Part shown: positions 1-9,932 of the stretch, piece after piece
Numbering within the stretch: position 1 is the first letter of the stretch
How the letters are laid out: every line of letters begins with the position of its first letter
Made by a program: the position numbers and the translations under genes
Assembly (NCBI GenBank): GCA_031260125.1
Contig: JAIRKM010000019.1
Coordinates: forward strand, 1 to 36,550
DNA: 36,550 nt
From: Helicobacteraceae bacterium
GTDB lineage: Bacteria; Campylobacterota; Campylobacteria; Campylobacterales; SZUA-545
Direction: 5' to 3'
Notes under the pieces: generated by a model
Told to the model about the DNA's origin: nothing
Seen by the model: only the letters and a program-made list of their open reading frames with translations
Databases searched by the model: none

Positions 1-90
<90 letters not shown>

Positions 91-291
91 GACCAATAGC
101 CAGCCGATGAAAATTAGCGTTAGCTACGCATATTTTCTGGGACTTCCGTCTAATATACTGCTTTTGATCGACAAGAGGGGCGCGGTCAAGCAAGAATCTT
201 AAAGCGTTTGGCAAAGCCGCGGCATATGTTTTTTTAACTGCCGTCAAATAAGTAGCTGACTAAAATGTTCACAGATAAGATTTTGACTTTA
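91..291. other. Short stretch with no confident gene
   Basis: Non-coding or unassignable DNA between the poly-C edge and the methyltransferase stop codon. A plus-strand frame stays open from the poly-C through an ATG at 107 to a TAA at 200-202, with a hydrophobic core (YAYFLGLPSNILLLI). It could be the 3' end of a truncated gene, but nothing identifies it. If the methyltransferase has a cognate endonuclease downstream, as in HinfI-like systems, it would lie past this edge; none is visible here. Confidence 0.3.
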
Positions 292-1377
292 TTATCTATT
301 GTTTTGCTTTATATATTCATACCGTAGATCGTTCATTGGTTTAAGGTCATTACTATTCTTATAAAAGAAATAGTTCCAGCCGTTATTGTTGGACAAGTTA
401 AGGTACTTTGCTGACATCTTATGAATAGACAAAACATCTTTGCCGTCATCTACATAACCACTGCTTGTTAAGGTTCCTATAAAGTCGCCTTTTTTGTTAT
501 AAAGTTTTTTGCCATCTTTAAGATAACCTCTTTGAATTAGCTGTTTTGGGCTTACTCGCGGCGGTTTTACTTCTAACGCTAAATTGTGTAAATCTGTATT
601 TTCCGGCTTGACTCTTTCAATTCGTTTCTTGGCGATGTCAATATATTTTTGCTCCATTTCTAGCCCAATGTAATTTCGCCCAAGTTTTTTCGCTACCGCT
701 CCCGTTGTGCCTGAGCCGAAAAATGGGTCTAAAACAACATCATTTGGCTTGCTTGTAGAAAGAATAATTTTATAAAGCAGTTTCTCTGGTTTTTGAGTTG
801 AATGCGCTTTTTTGCCGTCTTCGTCTTTTAGGCGTTCGCTCCCAATACAAATGCCTATCTCCCAAACGCTTTTATCTTGCTTGCCGCCGTTTAGATGTTT
901 CATTGTCTTGTAGTTAAAAGTGTATTGTGATTTTTGGCTTGGAGAGCACCAAAGCAAAGTTTCGTGGGAGTTTTGGTATCTCGTGCCACCAAAGTTCGGC
1001 ACAGCATTTGGCTTACTCCACACGACATCATTAAGAATCCAAAACCCAAGATTTTGCATAATGCAGCCGAGCCGATAGATGTTTTGGAAAGCGCCGATAA
1101 CCCAAATTGAGCCGTTAGGTTTTAGTATCCGCTTGCACTCTTTTAACCACTTTTGGCTAAATTCATCATACTCTTTATAGGTATTGAACTTATCCCAATT
1201 GTCTTGAACCCCGTCAAACTTTGCGCCATTTGTTCGCAGCAATTCACCCTCTGTTTGCATCCAATACGGCGGATCGGCGAAAATCAAATCAACCGATTTA
1301 TCGGGGATAAGTGAAAGATTGGTGATACAATCGCCGACGATAATCGTATTTAAGTATTTTTCGATTTCTTTTATCAT
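292..1377 (-). CDS. Beta-class adenine DNA methyltransferase, HinfI/CcrM-like (probable GANTC)
   Basis: Site-specific DNA methyltransferase of 361 aa. The catalytic motif IV DPPY is at residues 35-38 and precedes the SAM-binding DPFFGSGTT motif at 217-225; this order defines the beta class. The C-terminal ~90 residues (from about 272) resemble the RAMA DNA-binding extension of CcrM and M.HinfI, and the length matches M.HinfI and its Helicobacter relative. GANTC specificity is inferred from that similarity and not seen directly. No endonuclease gene is visible; the downstream side runs into the damaged window edge. The gene is visibly more AT-rich than its neighbours, suggesting horizontal acquisition. 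A perfect TATAAT lies only 5 nt before the ATG and no well-placed Shine-Dalgarno is seen, so the mRNA may be leaderless. An orphan regulatory methylase is the main alternative to a restriction-modification role. Confidence 0.88.
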   Translation of the reverse strand: MIKEIEKYLNTIIVGDCITNLSLIPDKSVDLIFADPPYWMQTEGELLRTNGAKFDGVQDNWDKFNTYKEYDEFSQKWLKECKRILKPNGSIWVIGAFQNIYRLGCIMQNLGFWILNDVVWSKPNAVPNFGGTRYQNSHETLLWCSPSQKSQYTFNYKTMKHLNGGKQDKSVWEIGICIGSERLKDEDGKKAHSTQKPEKLLYKIILSTSKPNDVVLDPFFGSGTTGAVAKKLGRNYIGLEMEQKYIDIAKKRIERVKPENTDLHNLALEVKPPRVSPKQLIQRGYLKDGKKLYNKKGDFIGTLTSSGYVDDGKDVLSIHKMSAKYLNLSNNNGWNYFFYKNSNDLKPMNDLRYEYIKQNNR

Positions 1378-1382
1378 ATTTA

Positions 1383-1388
1383 ATTATA
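1383..1388 (-). promoter_or_regulatory. -10 box TATAAT for the methyltransferase
   Basis: A perfect TATAAT on the minus strand ends 5 nt before the ATG at 1377. A start site the usual 6-8 nt downstream would fall on the start codon. No convincing -35 box is present, which is common in this phylum. In the same intergenic stretch, 1409-1425 is a small hairpin (GCCTG, 7-nt loop, CAGGC) without a T-run. Confidence 0.55.
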
Positions 1389-1484
1389 TCTTACCTCTCA
1401 CATATTGAGCCTGCCTTTGACAGGCAAAATTATGATTGCTTTAGAAGGCGCAAAAAGCGGCAATTTTGAGTTTTGTTCTGGAGT

Positions 1485-1569
1485 TGGTGCGGTCGAGAGG
1501 ACTCGAACCTCCAAGGGTTGCCCCGCTGCCGCCTGAAGACAGTGTGTCTGCCAATTTCACCACGACCGC
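1485..1569 (-). tRNA. tRNA-Leu (anticodon CAG)
   Basis: A class II tRNA reads on the minus strand. The acceptor stem GCGGTCG (1569-1563) pairs with CGACCGC (1495-1489), followed by discriminator A (1488) and an encoded CCA (1487-1485). The anticodon stem CTGTC/GGCAG closes the loop TTCAGGC, giving anticodon CAG for leucine CTG codons. The long variable arm and the T-loop TTCGAGT are as expected. It is co-oriented with the operon upstream and the methyltransferase downstream. tRNA-Leu genes are common integration targets, and both neighbours here have a possible mobile origin. Confidence 0.95.
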
Positions 1570-1597
1570 ACGTTTGCAGAGCAGAATTTTAATCGCT

Positions 1598-1906
1598 TTA
1601 ACCTGAAAGTGCCGATAGCGCCTGAACCTTTATCTCTTTAAGCGCTGCTTTGAGCGATCTGTTCTCGCTTTCCAACTCCTTTATCTGCCGAAAAAGCCTC
1701 GTTTCGCTGTCATCTTCGCCGCGCTCCTTGCGCACGTAAGCCCGAATTTCCTCAATTTGATAAAGCGTCTTGCGCGAAACATTAGCCTCTTCCGAAAGAG
1801 ATCGAAAATTTACCGCTCTGCCGCTCTCCTTGAGCCGCTCCAACGCTCTTAAAGCCTCCGCTGTCGTTTCGGCGCGTTTTTTGTCCCGCCACTCTTTTAG
1901 CGCCAT
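1598..1906 (-). CDS. Small helix-turn-helix protein, TnpC/DUF6262-like
   Basis: A 102-aa basic protein. Residues 32-52 form a helix-turn-helix (core RSLSEEANVSRKTLY), and residues ~66-94 are a charged heptad-like helix, probably a coiled coil for dimerisation. This layout resembles the DUF6262/TnpC family, small proteins encoded beside tyrosine recombinases in Tn554-like transposons. That assignment comes from pattern memory and is not certain. Its ATG overlaps the stop of the preceding gene (TAATG), so it is the last gene of the gap-pgk-tpiA-fabI operon. No recombinase gene is nearby. It may be a domesticated remnant or a small DNA-binding regulator of this operon. Confidence 0.7.
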   Translation of the reverse strand: MALKEWRDKKRAETTAEALRALERLKESGRAVNFRSLSEEANVSRKTLYQIEEIRAYVRKERGEDDSETRLFRQIKELESENRSLKAALKEIKVQALSALSG

Positions 1907-2103
1907 TATTGTCGTAATTTTTGAAGGTTATTAAATCCATCCTGTATTGATTGGCTCTGATCGATAGAGTCATCCCTATCAAAGATGGAGGTTTTATTAT
2001 AGACAAATGCGCCCATTACAATGGCGATCGTTAATATAACGGTAAAAACCACCAATTGCACCGCAAGCAGTTTTTGCTCTCTTATCAAAATAAACTTCAG
2101 CAT
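1906..2103 (-). CDS. Small single-pass membrane protein
   Basis: A 65-aa protein with one hydrophobic segment at about residues 12-36 and a polar, Asp/Gln-rich C-terminal tail. The start at 2103 is chosen because GGAGAGAAAAG stands just upstream; an earlier start at 2136 would add an unlikely basic extension. It overlaps the NUDIX gene by 7 bp and shares a TAATG junction with the HTH gene, so all three are probably translationally coupled. I do not recognise a family. The positive N-terminus and polar tail suggest the tail may face the periplasm. Confidence 0.65.
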   Translation of the reverse strand: MLKFILIREQKLLAVQLVVFTVILTIAIVMGAFVYNKTSIFDRDDSIDQSQSIQDGFNNLQKLRQ

Positions 2104-2665
2104 CTTTTCTCTCCTTTGTAAACGTTTACAAACCACATAAAAGCAAACAGCAAACCAGATGTCTTAACGATCGATTCATCGTACATAAACTCCTGCATTT
2201 TTTTAACAGGAAGCTCTATCACGTCGATCTTTTCCGTATCCACGCCGCCGCCCTCCCCCACTTTCTGCGAGTTAGTCACCTCTGCAAAAAATAGAATCTG
2301 AGAGCTTCCCGCAAAACCGACGGCAGAGTAAAACTTGGTGATCTTTCTAAGCCTTGAAGCGTCTACTTTATAGCCAGTCTCCTCGCTAATTTCCTCCGCC
2401 ATTATCTCTTCGATCGATTTGTCTTTATCAATAATGCCGGCGCAAAGCTCATATGTGTATCCGTCACTGTTGCGCAGGTAGATCGGGGGGCGAAACTGCC
2501 TTACAAGTATAAAAGCGTCCTTATCCGCGTTATATATAAGCGCGGCGACGCTGTCGCTTGATTGCACAACCTCCCAGATTCTCTCTTTGCCATCTTCGTT
2601 ATAAACCATCTTTATCGGCTTAACAAAACGCGGTTTTTCTAACGGAAGAAGTTGCACGTCTTTTA

Positions 2666-2669
<4 letters not shown>
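2097..2669 (-). CDS. NUDIX hydrolase (ADP-ribose/UDP-sugar pyrophosphatase type)
   Basis: A 190-aa cytoplasmic hydrolase expected to cleave nucleoside diphosphates linked to a sugar or similar moiety. The NUDIX box begins at Gly78, with the metal-binding core EEISEETGY at 92-100. The catalytic glutamates (93, 96, 97) are kept, but the usual Arg of the REUXEEXGU motif is Glu92, and the upstream Glu of the GX5E part is Lys. The overall pattern (FILVRQFRPP, then YELCAGIIDKDKS) resembles the NUDT14/UDP-sugar diphosphatase subgroup. It overlaps the permease gene by ATGA. Substrate cannot be assigned from sequence. Confidence 0.88.
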
Positions 2670-5182
<2,513 letters not shown>

Positions 5183-5186
<4 letters not shown>

Positions 5187-6385
5187 TGCCCCTCCTCGCT
5201 CATCAGCGCCTGAACGCCCGGCAATATCTTTCCTTCCAGCAGTTCCAGCGACGCGCCGCCTCCGGTAGAGATAAAGGTCATCTCGTCCGCGTCGTCGGCT
5301 CGCTGCACAACATCGGCGGTATCGCCGCCGCCTACAATTTTGGTGGCATGGCTTTCGGCTATTCTGTGTGAAATTTTGAAACTGCCTTTGGCAAACTTTT
5401 CGATCTCATATACCCCCATAGGTCCGTTCCAAAGGATCGTCTGCGCCCCTTCAAGCGCCTCTCTGAAAAGCCTCGTGGTAGCAGGTCCTATATCCAAACC
5501 CTTCCAGCCAGCCGGAATCTCCTTTGTCGTCGTGTAGATGATCACCGCTCCCGCGTCCACGCTCTGCGCGCATACCACATCAACGGGCAGGTATAGTTTT
5601 ACATTGTGCCTCTTGGCTTCTTCTAAGATACGCAGCGCATCCGGAATGAGATCGTCCTCGACAAGCGAATCCCCCACGTCTTCGCCTAGCGCCTTCAAAA
5701 AAGTAAACGCCATGCCGCCGCCGATAATGAGCTTATCCACCTTATGTAGCAGATTTTCCAGCGCCTGAAGTTTGCCTGAAACTTTGCTGCCGCCAATCAC
5801 CGCTATGAACGGGCGTGTGGGGTGGCGCAAAACGCGATCAAAAAAATTGATCTCCTTGCTCAACAGAAAGCCCGCCACCTTCTTATCGTTAGGGAAAAAT
5901 TTCGTGATCGCCTCCACTGAAGCATGAGCGCGGTGGCTGACGCCGAACGCGTCGTTGATATAAATTTCCGCCATGTCCGCAAGCCGTTTGGCAAAGGTCT
6001 CGTCGTTTTTCGTCTCCCCCTTCTCAAAGCGGAGATTCTCCAGCAAAAGTACGCCGCCCCCTTCAAGCGCGGCTACCTTTTTGGCCGCATCTTCGCCAAC
6101 CACATCGGCGGCTAGAATCACATCTCTTTTTAGCAGCGTTTGCAGCCGTTTTGCTATGGGAGCGAGCGAATATTTCGCGTCAAATTCGCCTTTGGGACGC
6201 CCATTGTGGCTTGCTAAGATCACCGCGCAGTTGTGATCGACGCAGTAGTTAATCGTGGCAAGAGCCGACCGTATGCGGCGATCGTCGGTGATGTTGCCAA
6301 ACTCATCCTGTGGCACGTTAAAATCGCAGCGAATAAAAACTTTTTTGTCCGCGATGTCAATATCTTTAATCTGCTTGAGTTCCAT
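5183..6385 (-). CDS. pgk: Phosphoglycerate kinase
   Basis: Transfers phosphate between 1,3-bisphosphoglycerate and ADP. The 400-aa protein carries the N-terminal substrate motif RCDFNVP (19-25), HNGRPKGE, the domain-bridging region [10 protein letters not shown] and the C-terminal nucleotide motif GGGDTADV, then [11 protein letters not shown]. It overlaps the 3' end of gap by 20 bp and tpiA by 4 bp, so the three glycolytic enzymes are probably made from one message by coupled translation. Confidence 0.97.
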
Positions 6386-7337
6386 AGCCTCTCCTTTGGA
6401 CTGAAATTGCGCTTAACGCAAGATCGACGACCCGCGAGGCATAGCCCGTCTCGTTGTCGTGCCACGCTGAAACAGACACGAGTCTGCCGCTGCATAGCGT
6501 AAGCGTGAGATCGATAATTGCGCTTGCGCGTGTAGAGATTATATCCGTCAAAACTTTATGATCCTCCGCCGTATCAAAGAGGTCTCTGCCGAGAAGTTCC
6601 GACTCTTTCTCAAAAACGGCGTTGATTTCCGCCGCGCGCGCAGCTTTCTTCAATAGGTAAGTCGCCTGCATAATGGAGCCGTTGGGTATCGGCACGCGCA
6701 GCGCGATCGCCTTCGCCTTTGCTTTGTAGGCAGAATCGATACGCCACAGGTTGCTCGCGGCGTTGGATATGGCGGGAATAATGTTTCTCCCGCACGCCCT
6801 GCCCCGCCTCGCCTCGTCGTGTTTGGCGTCTAAAAGCCGCTGATCGCTCGTGTAGCTGTGAATGGAGGATGCGATGAGAGCCTCTATGCCGAACTCCCTC
6901 TCAAGCGGACTGCTCATAAGCCAAAGGGCGTTTGTGGAGCAACTCCCCGCGGAGATAATAGACTCTTTAGATGAAGCTAACGGAGCAATTGTGGGAATGT
7001 CGTCCTTTGGCATAGCGGAAAGAATCACCCTTTTCGCGCCGCGATCGATGTAGGTTTGCAGCCGATCTTTTGTCAGGAAGATACCGGTGCATTCAAGTAC
7101 AAGCTCGGCGCTGAAGCGGCACTCCTCCGGCTCTTTTGCCTGCGTAAAACGCGCCTGCCTTATAGAGCTGTCGTCAAAGCCGCCGTGAACGGTGTCGTGC
7201 CTGAACAGATAGAGCAGAACATCTTGATCGATAAGATCGTTTATCTCGATAATTTTTAGTCTCTCTTCAGCGGCGATCATTCTAGCGCACGCCCTGCCGA
7301 TACGCCCAAAACCGTTAATCGCCACCGTTAAAGCCAC
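6366..7337 (-). CDS. gap: Divergent glyceraldehyde-3-phosphate dehydrogenase
   Basis: A phosphorylating GAPDH-family dehydrogenase of 323 aa starting with GTG (GGAG upstream). Seen: Rossmann motif INGFGRIGR, catalytic Cys133 in GSCSTNA, His160 in SIHSYTSDQ, Arg214 in LRVPIPN, and the C-terminal WHDNETGY. Several normally invariant positions differ. The region usually IIPTTTGAAKA reads [11 protein letters not shown] (residues 186-196), which removes the threonines that bind the phosphate. NASCTTN has become AGSCSTN, and Trp-Tyr has become Trp-His. The closest remembered pattern is the Helicobacter HP0921-like type. It may be a true glycolytic enzyme that has drifted, or a relative with a different substrate such as erythrose 4-phosphate. 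Its operon place with pgk and tpiA supports a glycolytic or gluconeogenic role. Confidence 0.88.
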   Translation of the reverse strand: MALTVAINGFGRIGRACARMIAAEERLKIIEINDLIDQDVLLYLFRHDTVHGGFDDSSIRQARFTQAKEPEECRFSAELVLECTGIFLTKDRLQTYIDRGAKRVILSAMPKDDIPTIAPLASSKESIISAGSCSTNALWLMSSPLEREFGIEALIASSIHSYTSDQRLLDAKHDEARRGRACGRNIIPAISNAASNLWRIDSAYKAKAKAIALRVPIPNGSIMQATYLLKKAARAAEINAVFEKESELLGRDLFDTAEDHKVLTDIISTRASAIIDLTLTLCSGRLVSVSAWHDNETGYASRVVDLALSAISVQRRGYGTQAD

Positions 7338-7364
7338 CCGATTCGCTCCAGAATAAAAGCGCGA

Positions 7365-7373
7365 ATTTTAGCA
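7365..7373 (-). promoter_or_regulatory. Extended -10 promoter of the gap operon
   Basis: TGCTAAAAT reads on the minus strand about 28 nt before the GTG start of gap, leaving room for the GGAG ribosome site. The same nonamer occurs before uup (32194-32202). No clear -35 box is present. It would drive the eight-gene operon down to 1598. Confidence 0.55.
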
Positions 7374-7387
7374 TTTAGCGCTTATGT

Positions 7388-7396
7388 TGCTATACT
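7388..7396 (+). promoter_or_regulatory. Extended -10 promoter of rsfS
   Basis: TGCTATACT on the plus strand is followed by AAGGA (7416-7420) and the GTG start at 7427. It lies back to back with the gap promoter, only about 15 nt apart, so polymerase binding at the two may interfere. Confidence 0.5.
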
Positions 7397-7426
7397 TTCG
7401 GCTTTTAATGTACGAAAGGAAACCAT

Positions 7427-7753
7427 GTGAATCTGCACGATCGTATGGAGAAGATTAGAACAGTCCTCGATCAAAACAAAGCCGAACAGATAGAGATCTT
7501 CAACCTTGAAAACAGCGAATATATGGTAAATGGGGTTGTACTGGCTACGGCGCTTGCCGATCGCCATCTACAGGCGCTGCTGGAAAACGTCAAAAGCGCC
7601 CTGCCATATGAAAAGATACTCCACGCCGACACCAGCGATGAGTGGATCGTCATTGACCTGGGCGACATTCTGATTCACATAATGGCGCAGCACGCGCGGG
7701 ATAAATACAATCTTGAGGCGTTTCTTGACGAGTTCAAGAAAAGGCGGGGCTAA
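7427..7753 (+). CDS. rsfS: Ribosomal silencing factor RsfS
   Basis: A 108-aa DUF143-family protein that binds ribosomal protein uL14 and blocks subunit joining in starvation. Seen: the family core DEWIVIDLGDILIHIM and HARDKYNLEAF near the C-terminus. The start is GTG: an ATG two bases earlier is followed at once by TGA. In C. jejuni the homologue follows nadD next to gapA; nadD is absent here. Its stop codon overlaps the stop of the convergent cheW gene. Confidence 0.93.
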   Translation: MNLHDRMEKIRTVLDQNKAEQIEIFNLENSEYMVNGVVLATALADRHLQALLENVKSALPYEKILHADTSDEWIVIDLGDILIHIMAQHARDKYNLEAFLDEFKKRRG

Positions 7754-8187
7754 ATCTCCCTAAGATTCATCAACTCGTCAATGTTCAGCAGGTTAATCAT
7801 CTTGCCGTCTATATTGACAAGCGCCTCTATGTAGCGCGGTTCAATCGCGTTGCCTATCGGCGGTGGCTCCTGTGTTTGAGCGGGATCGATCGTCTCGATC
7901 GTCTCGATCGCGTCAACCGTGATCGCCATCGTCCGATCGTCGCCAAATTTGAGCGCAATGACGATCGTCTCGTTGTTATATGGCGGGCTGATCGTGGAAA
8001 ACTTGTGCCGAAAATCGATCACAGGCGTGATCTCTCCGCGCAGGTTAATAACTCCCAGCACCCACTCCGAACAATCCGGCACAGGAGTAACCTGCGTCAA
8101 GCCGGTCGCAATCTCCCGCACCCTCGAAAGACGAATGCCGTATGAGATGCCAAGCATTGAGAAGATCAGAAAAACTTCCTTGTTCAT
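7750..8187 (-). CDS. cheW: Chemotaxis coupling protein CheW
   Basis: A 145-aa scaffold linking chemoreceptors to CheA. The single CheW domain shows YGIRLSRVREI near the N-terminus, GVINLRGEITPVIDFR in the middle, and a C-terminal LVNIDGKMINLLNIDEL. It overlaps cheA by 4 bp and is the last gene of the taxis operon. A short coding repeat, GATCGTCTC in near-tandem around 7885-7905, encodes an ETIETID stretch. Confidence 0.95.
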   Translation of the reverse strand: MNKEVFLIFSMLGISYGIRLSRVREIATGLTQVTPVPDCSEWVLGVINLRGEITPVIDFRHKFSTISPPYNNETIVIALKFGDDRTMAITVDAIETIETIDPAQTQEPPPIGNAIEPRYIEALVNIDGKMINLLNIDELMNLREI

Positions 8188-9932
8188 TGGTAGTACGATC
8201 CCGCATTAAGCTGCCGCTCTAACTCTTTACTGACGATTCCAAGCGGATCGAGAATCAACTCCACCGTACCATCGCCCTGCACCATCGCGCCGCCTATCCC
8301 CTTGACATGGCGGAAGTTCTTTTCCAGCGATTTAATCACCACCTGCTGCTGCGCCCCAAAGCTGTCCACAAAGAGCGCCGCCCACCCCTCGCCCGCGCGC
8401 ACGACGATCAGCATGCCGTCTGTAATCTTTGTGTATTTTGCCGCTATGTTAAAAAGCCGATGCATTATGATGATCGGGATAAAACGATCCCGCAATATCA
8501 AAATTTTATGGCTGCCATCGGAGCTGGATCGGATCATCTCCTCCGTCGGTTGAAGAGACTCCACGACCGCCGAAAGCGGAAGTATATAGCGATTTTCGCC
8601 GATGGAAACGTTAAGCCCGTCCAAAATGGCGAGAGTAAGCGGCAGCACAATGCTAAAACGGGTACCCTTCCCCGCCGCCGAGTAAAGGCGCACCATGCCG
8701 CCGAGCTTTTCAATGTTGCTCTTTACAATATCCATGCCAACGCCGCGTCCGGAAATATCCGAAATGCGATCGACAGTCGTCAGACCCTGCAAAAAGATCA
8801 GGTTGAGCTTGTCGTCGTCTGAGAGTCTCTCGGCTTGTTCCGCCGTGATCAGCTCCTTTTGCACCGCCTTTTGTACAACTTTTTCTATGTCGATCCCGCG
8901 CCCATCGTCCGAGATGGATATGATGATCTGTCCATTTTCTTGCACCGCCGATATGGTGATCAGCGCCGAAGCGTCCTTTCCCTTGTCTTCTCGTTCCTCG
9001 ACGCTTTCCACGCCGTGATCTACCGCGTTTCTTAAAATATGCATAAGCGGGTCGTTAAGCCCCTCAATCATGATCTTATCGATCTCGACGCCGCCGCCGC
9101 TGTGCTTAAAATGCACCTGCTTGCCGAGTTTTTTTGCCAGATTGCGCACGATCTTCGGCAGTTTGGCGTAGATCTGTTCTAGCGGCACCATGCGTACGCT
9201 CATTACCGCGTCCTGAAGATCGCGTATGTGGCGTTCCAAAGATTCCAAACGCTCCGCAATCTCCTCTTTGGGCGCGCCGTTTGGCAGCCTTTCTGTGATA
9301 CGAGAGAGCATAGCGTTGGTGATCACAAGGTCGCCCACGCGGTTAAGCAAAAGATCGATCTTGTCCAGATCGACGCGGATACTAGAGGCTTGGATCTTTT
9401 CGGTGGTTCTCTTTTCGTCGCTCTCTTCTCGCGCGATCGGCTTGTCGCTAGACTCCGATTCACCCTTTGCTCTTTCAATATCCGCCTCACTGAACAACAC
9501 AAACCCGTCTTCGCCTATCCGCTCCTCAACCGCCTGAACGCTTGGCTGCGTACCAAACTGCGATAGCTGCGCCTCTACGTACTCCAGCTTCGTGTTAAAA
9601 CTCTTCTCGTCGATCTCGCCCTTTGCCTCCCATTCCAAAATCTCCTGCATCACGTCCAGCGAATCGACTAAAAAACTCGCCATTCCGCTCTTGTATTCAA
9701 TCTCGTTATCCCGTAGCTTGGCGAGCAGACTCTCCAGCGCGTGGGCGTATCTGCTCAAATACACAAACTCCACTCCCCCGCTGCTACCCTTGATCGTGTG
9801 CAGAATCCTGAAAAGCTCAGCGAGCGATTCGGCGTCGAGGGAATCCTGCTCCTCCGCCGCCAGCGCCCGTTCGTAAGCGTTTGAAAAAAGCTCCGCCGCT
9901 TCGCCTAAGAATAGCTCCTGATATTCGGTCAT
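8184..9932 (-). CDS. cheA: Chemotaxis histidine kinase CheA, without receiver domain
   Basis: A 582-aa kinase. The HPt domain (1-~105) carries the phosphorylated His45 in HTIKGSSGG. A charged linker (~125-180) follows, then the dimerisation helices (~183-250), the ATPase domain with N-box Asn302 (HILRNAVDHG), DDGRGID (~342-348) and GRGVGMD, and a C-terminal CheW-like domain (~435-575). No separate P2 CheY-binding domain is obvious. In Campylobacter and Helicobacter CheA normally ends in a fused receiver (CheAY); here the protein stops right after the CheW-like domain. The gene abuts the receptor gene with no gap. Confidence 0.96.
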   Translation of the reverse strand: MTEYQELFLGEAAELFSNAYERALAAEEQDSLDAESLAELFRILHTIKGSSGGVEFVYLSRYAHALESLLAKLRDNEIEYKSGMASFLVDSLDVMQEILEWEAKGEIDEKSFNTKLEYVEAQLSQFGTQPSVQAVEERIGEDGFVLFSEADIERAKGESESSDKPIAREESDEKRTTEKIQASSIRVDLDKIDLLLNRVGDLVITNAMLSRITERLPNGAPKEEIAERLESLERHIRDLQDAVMSVRMVPLEQIYAKLPKIVRNLAKKLGKQVHFKHSGGGVEIDKIMIEGLNDPLMHILRNAVDHGVESVEEREDKGKDASALITISAVQENGQIIISISDDGRGIDIEKVVQKAVQKELITAEQAERLSDDDKLNLIFLQGLTTVDRISDISGRGVGMDIVKSNIEKLGGMVRLYSAAGKGTRFSIVLPLTLAILDGLNVSIGENRYILPLSAVVESLQPTEEMIRSSSDGSHKILILRDRFIPIIIMHRLFNIAAKYTKITDGMLIVVRAGEGWAALFVDSFGAQQQVVIKSLEKNFRHVKGIGGAMVQGDGTVELILDPLGIVSKELERQLNAGSYYQ

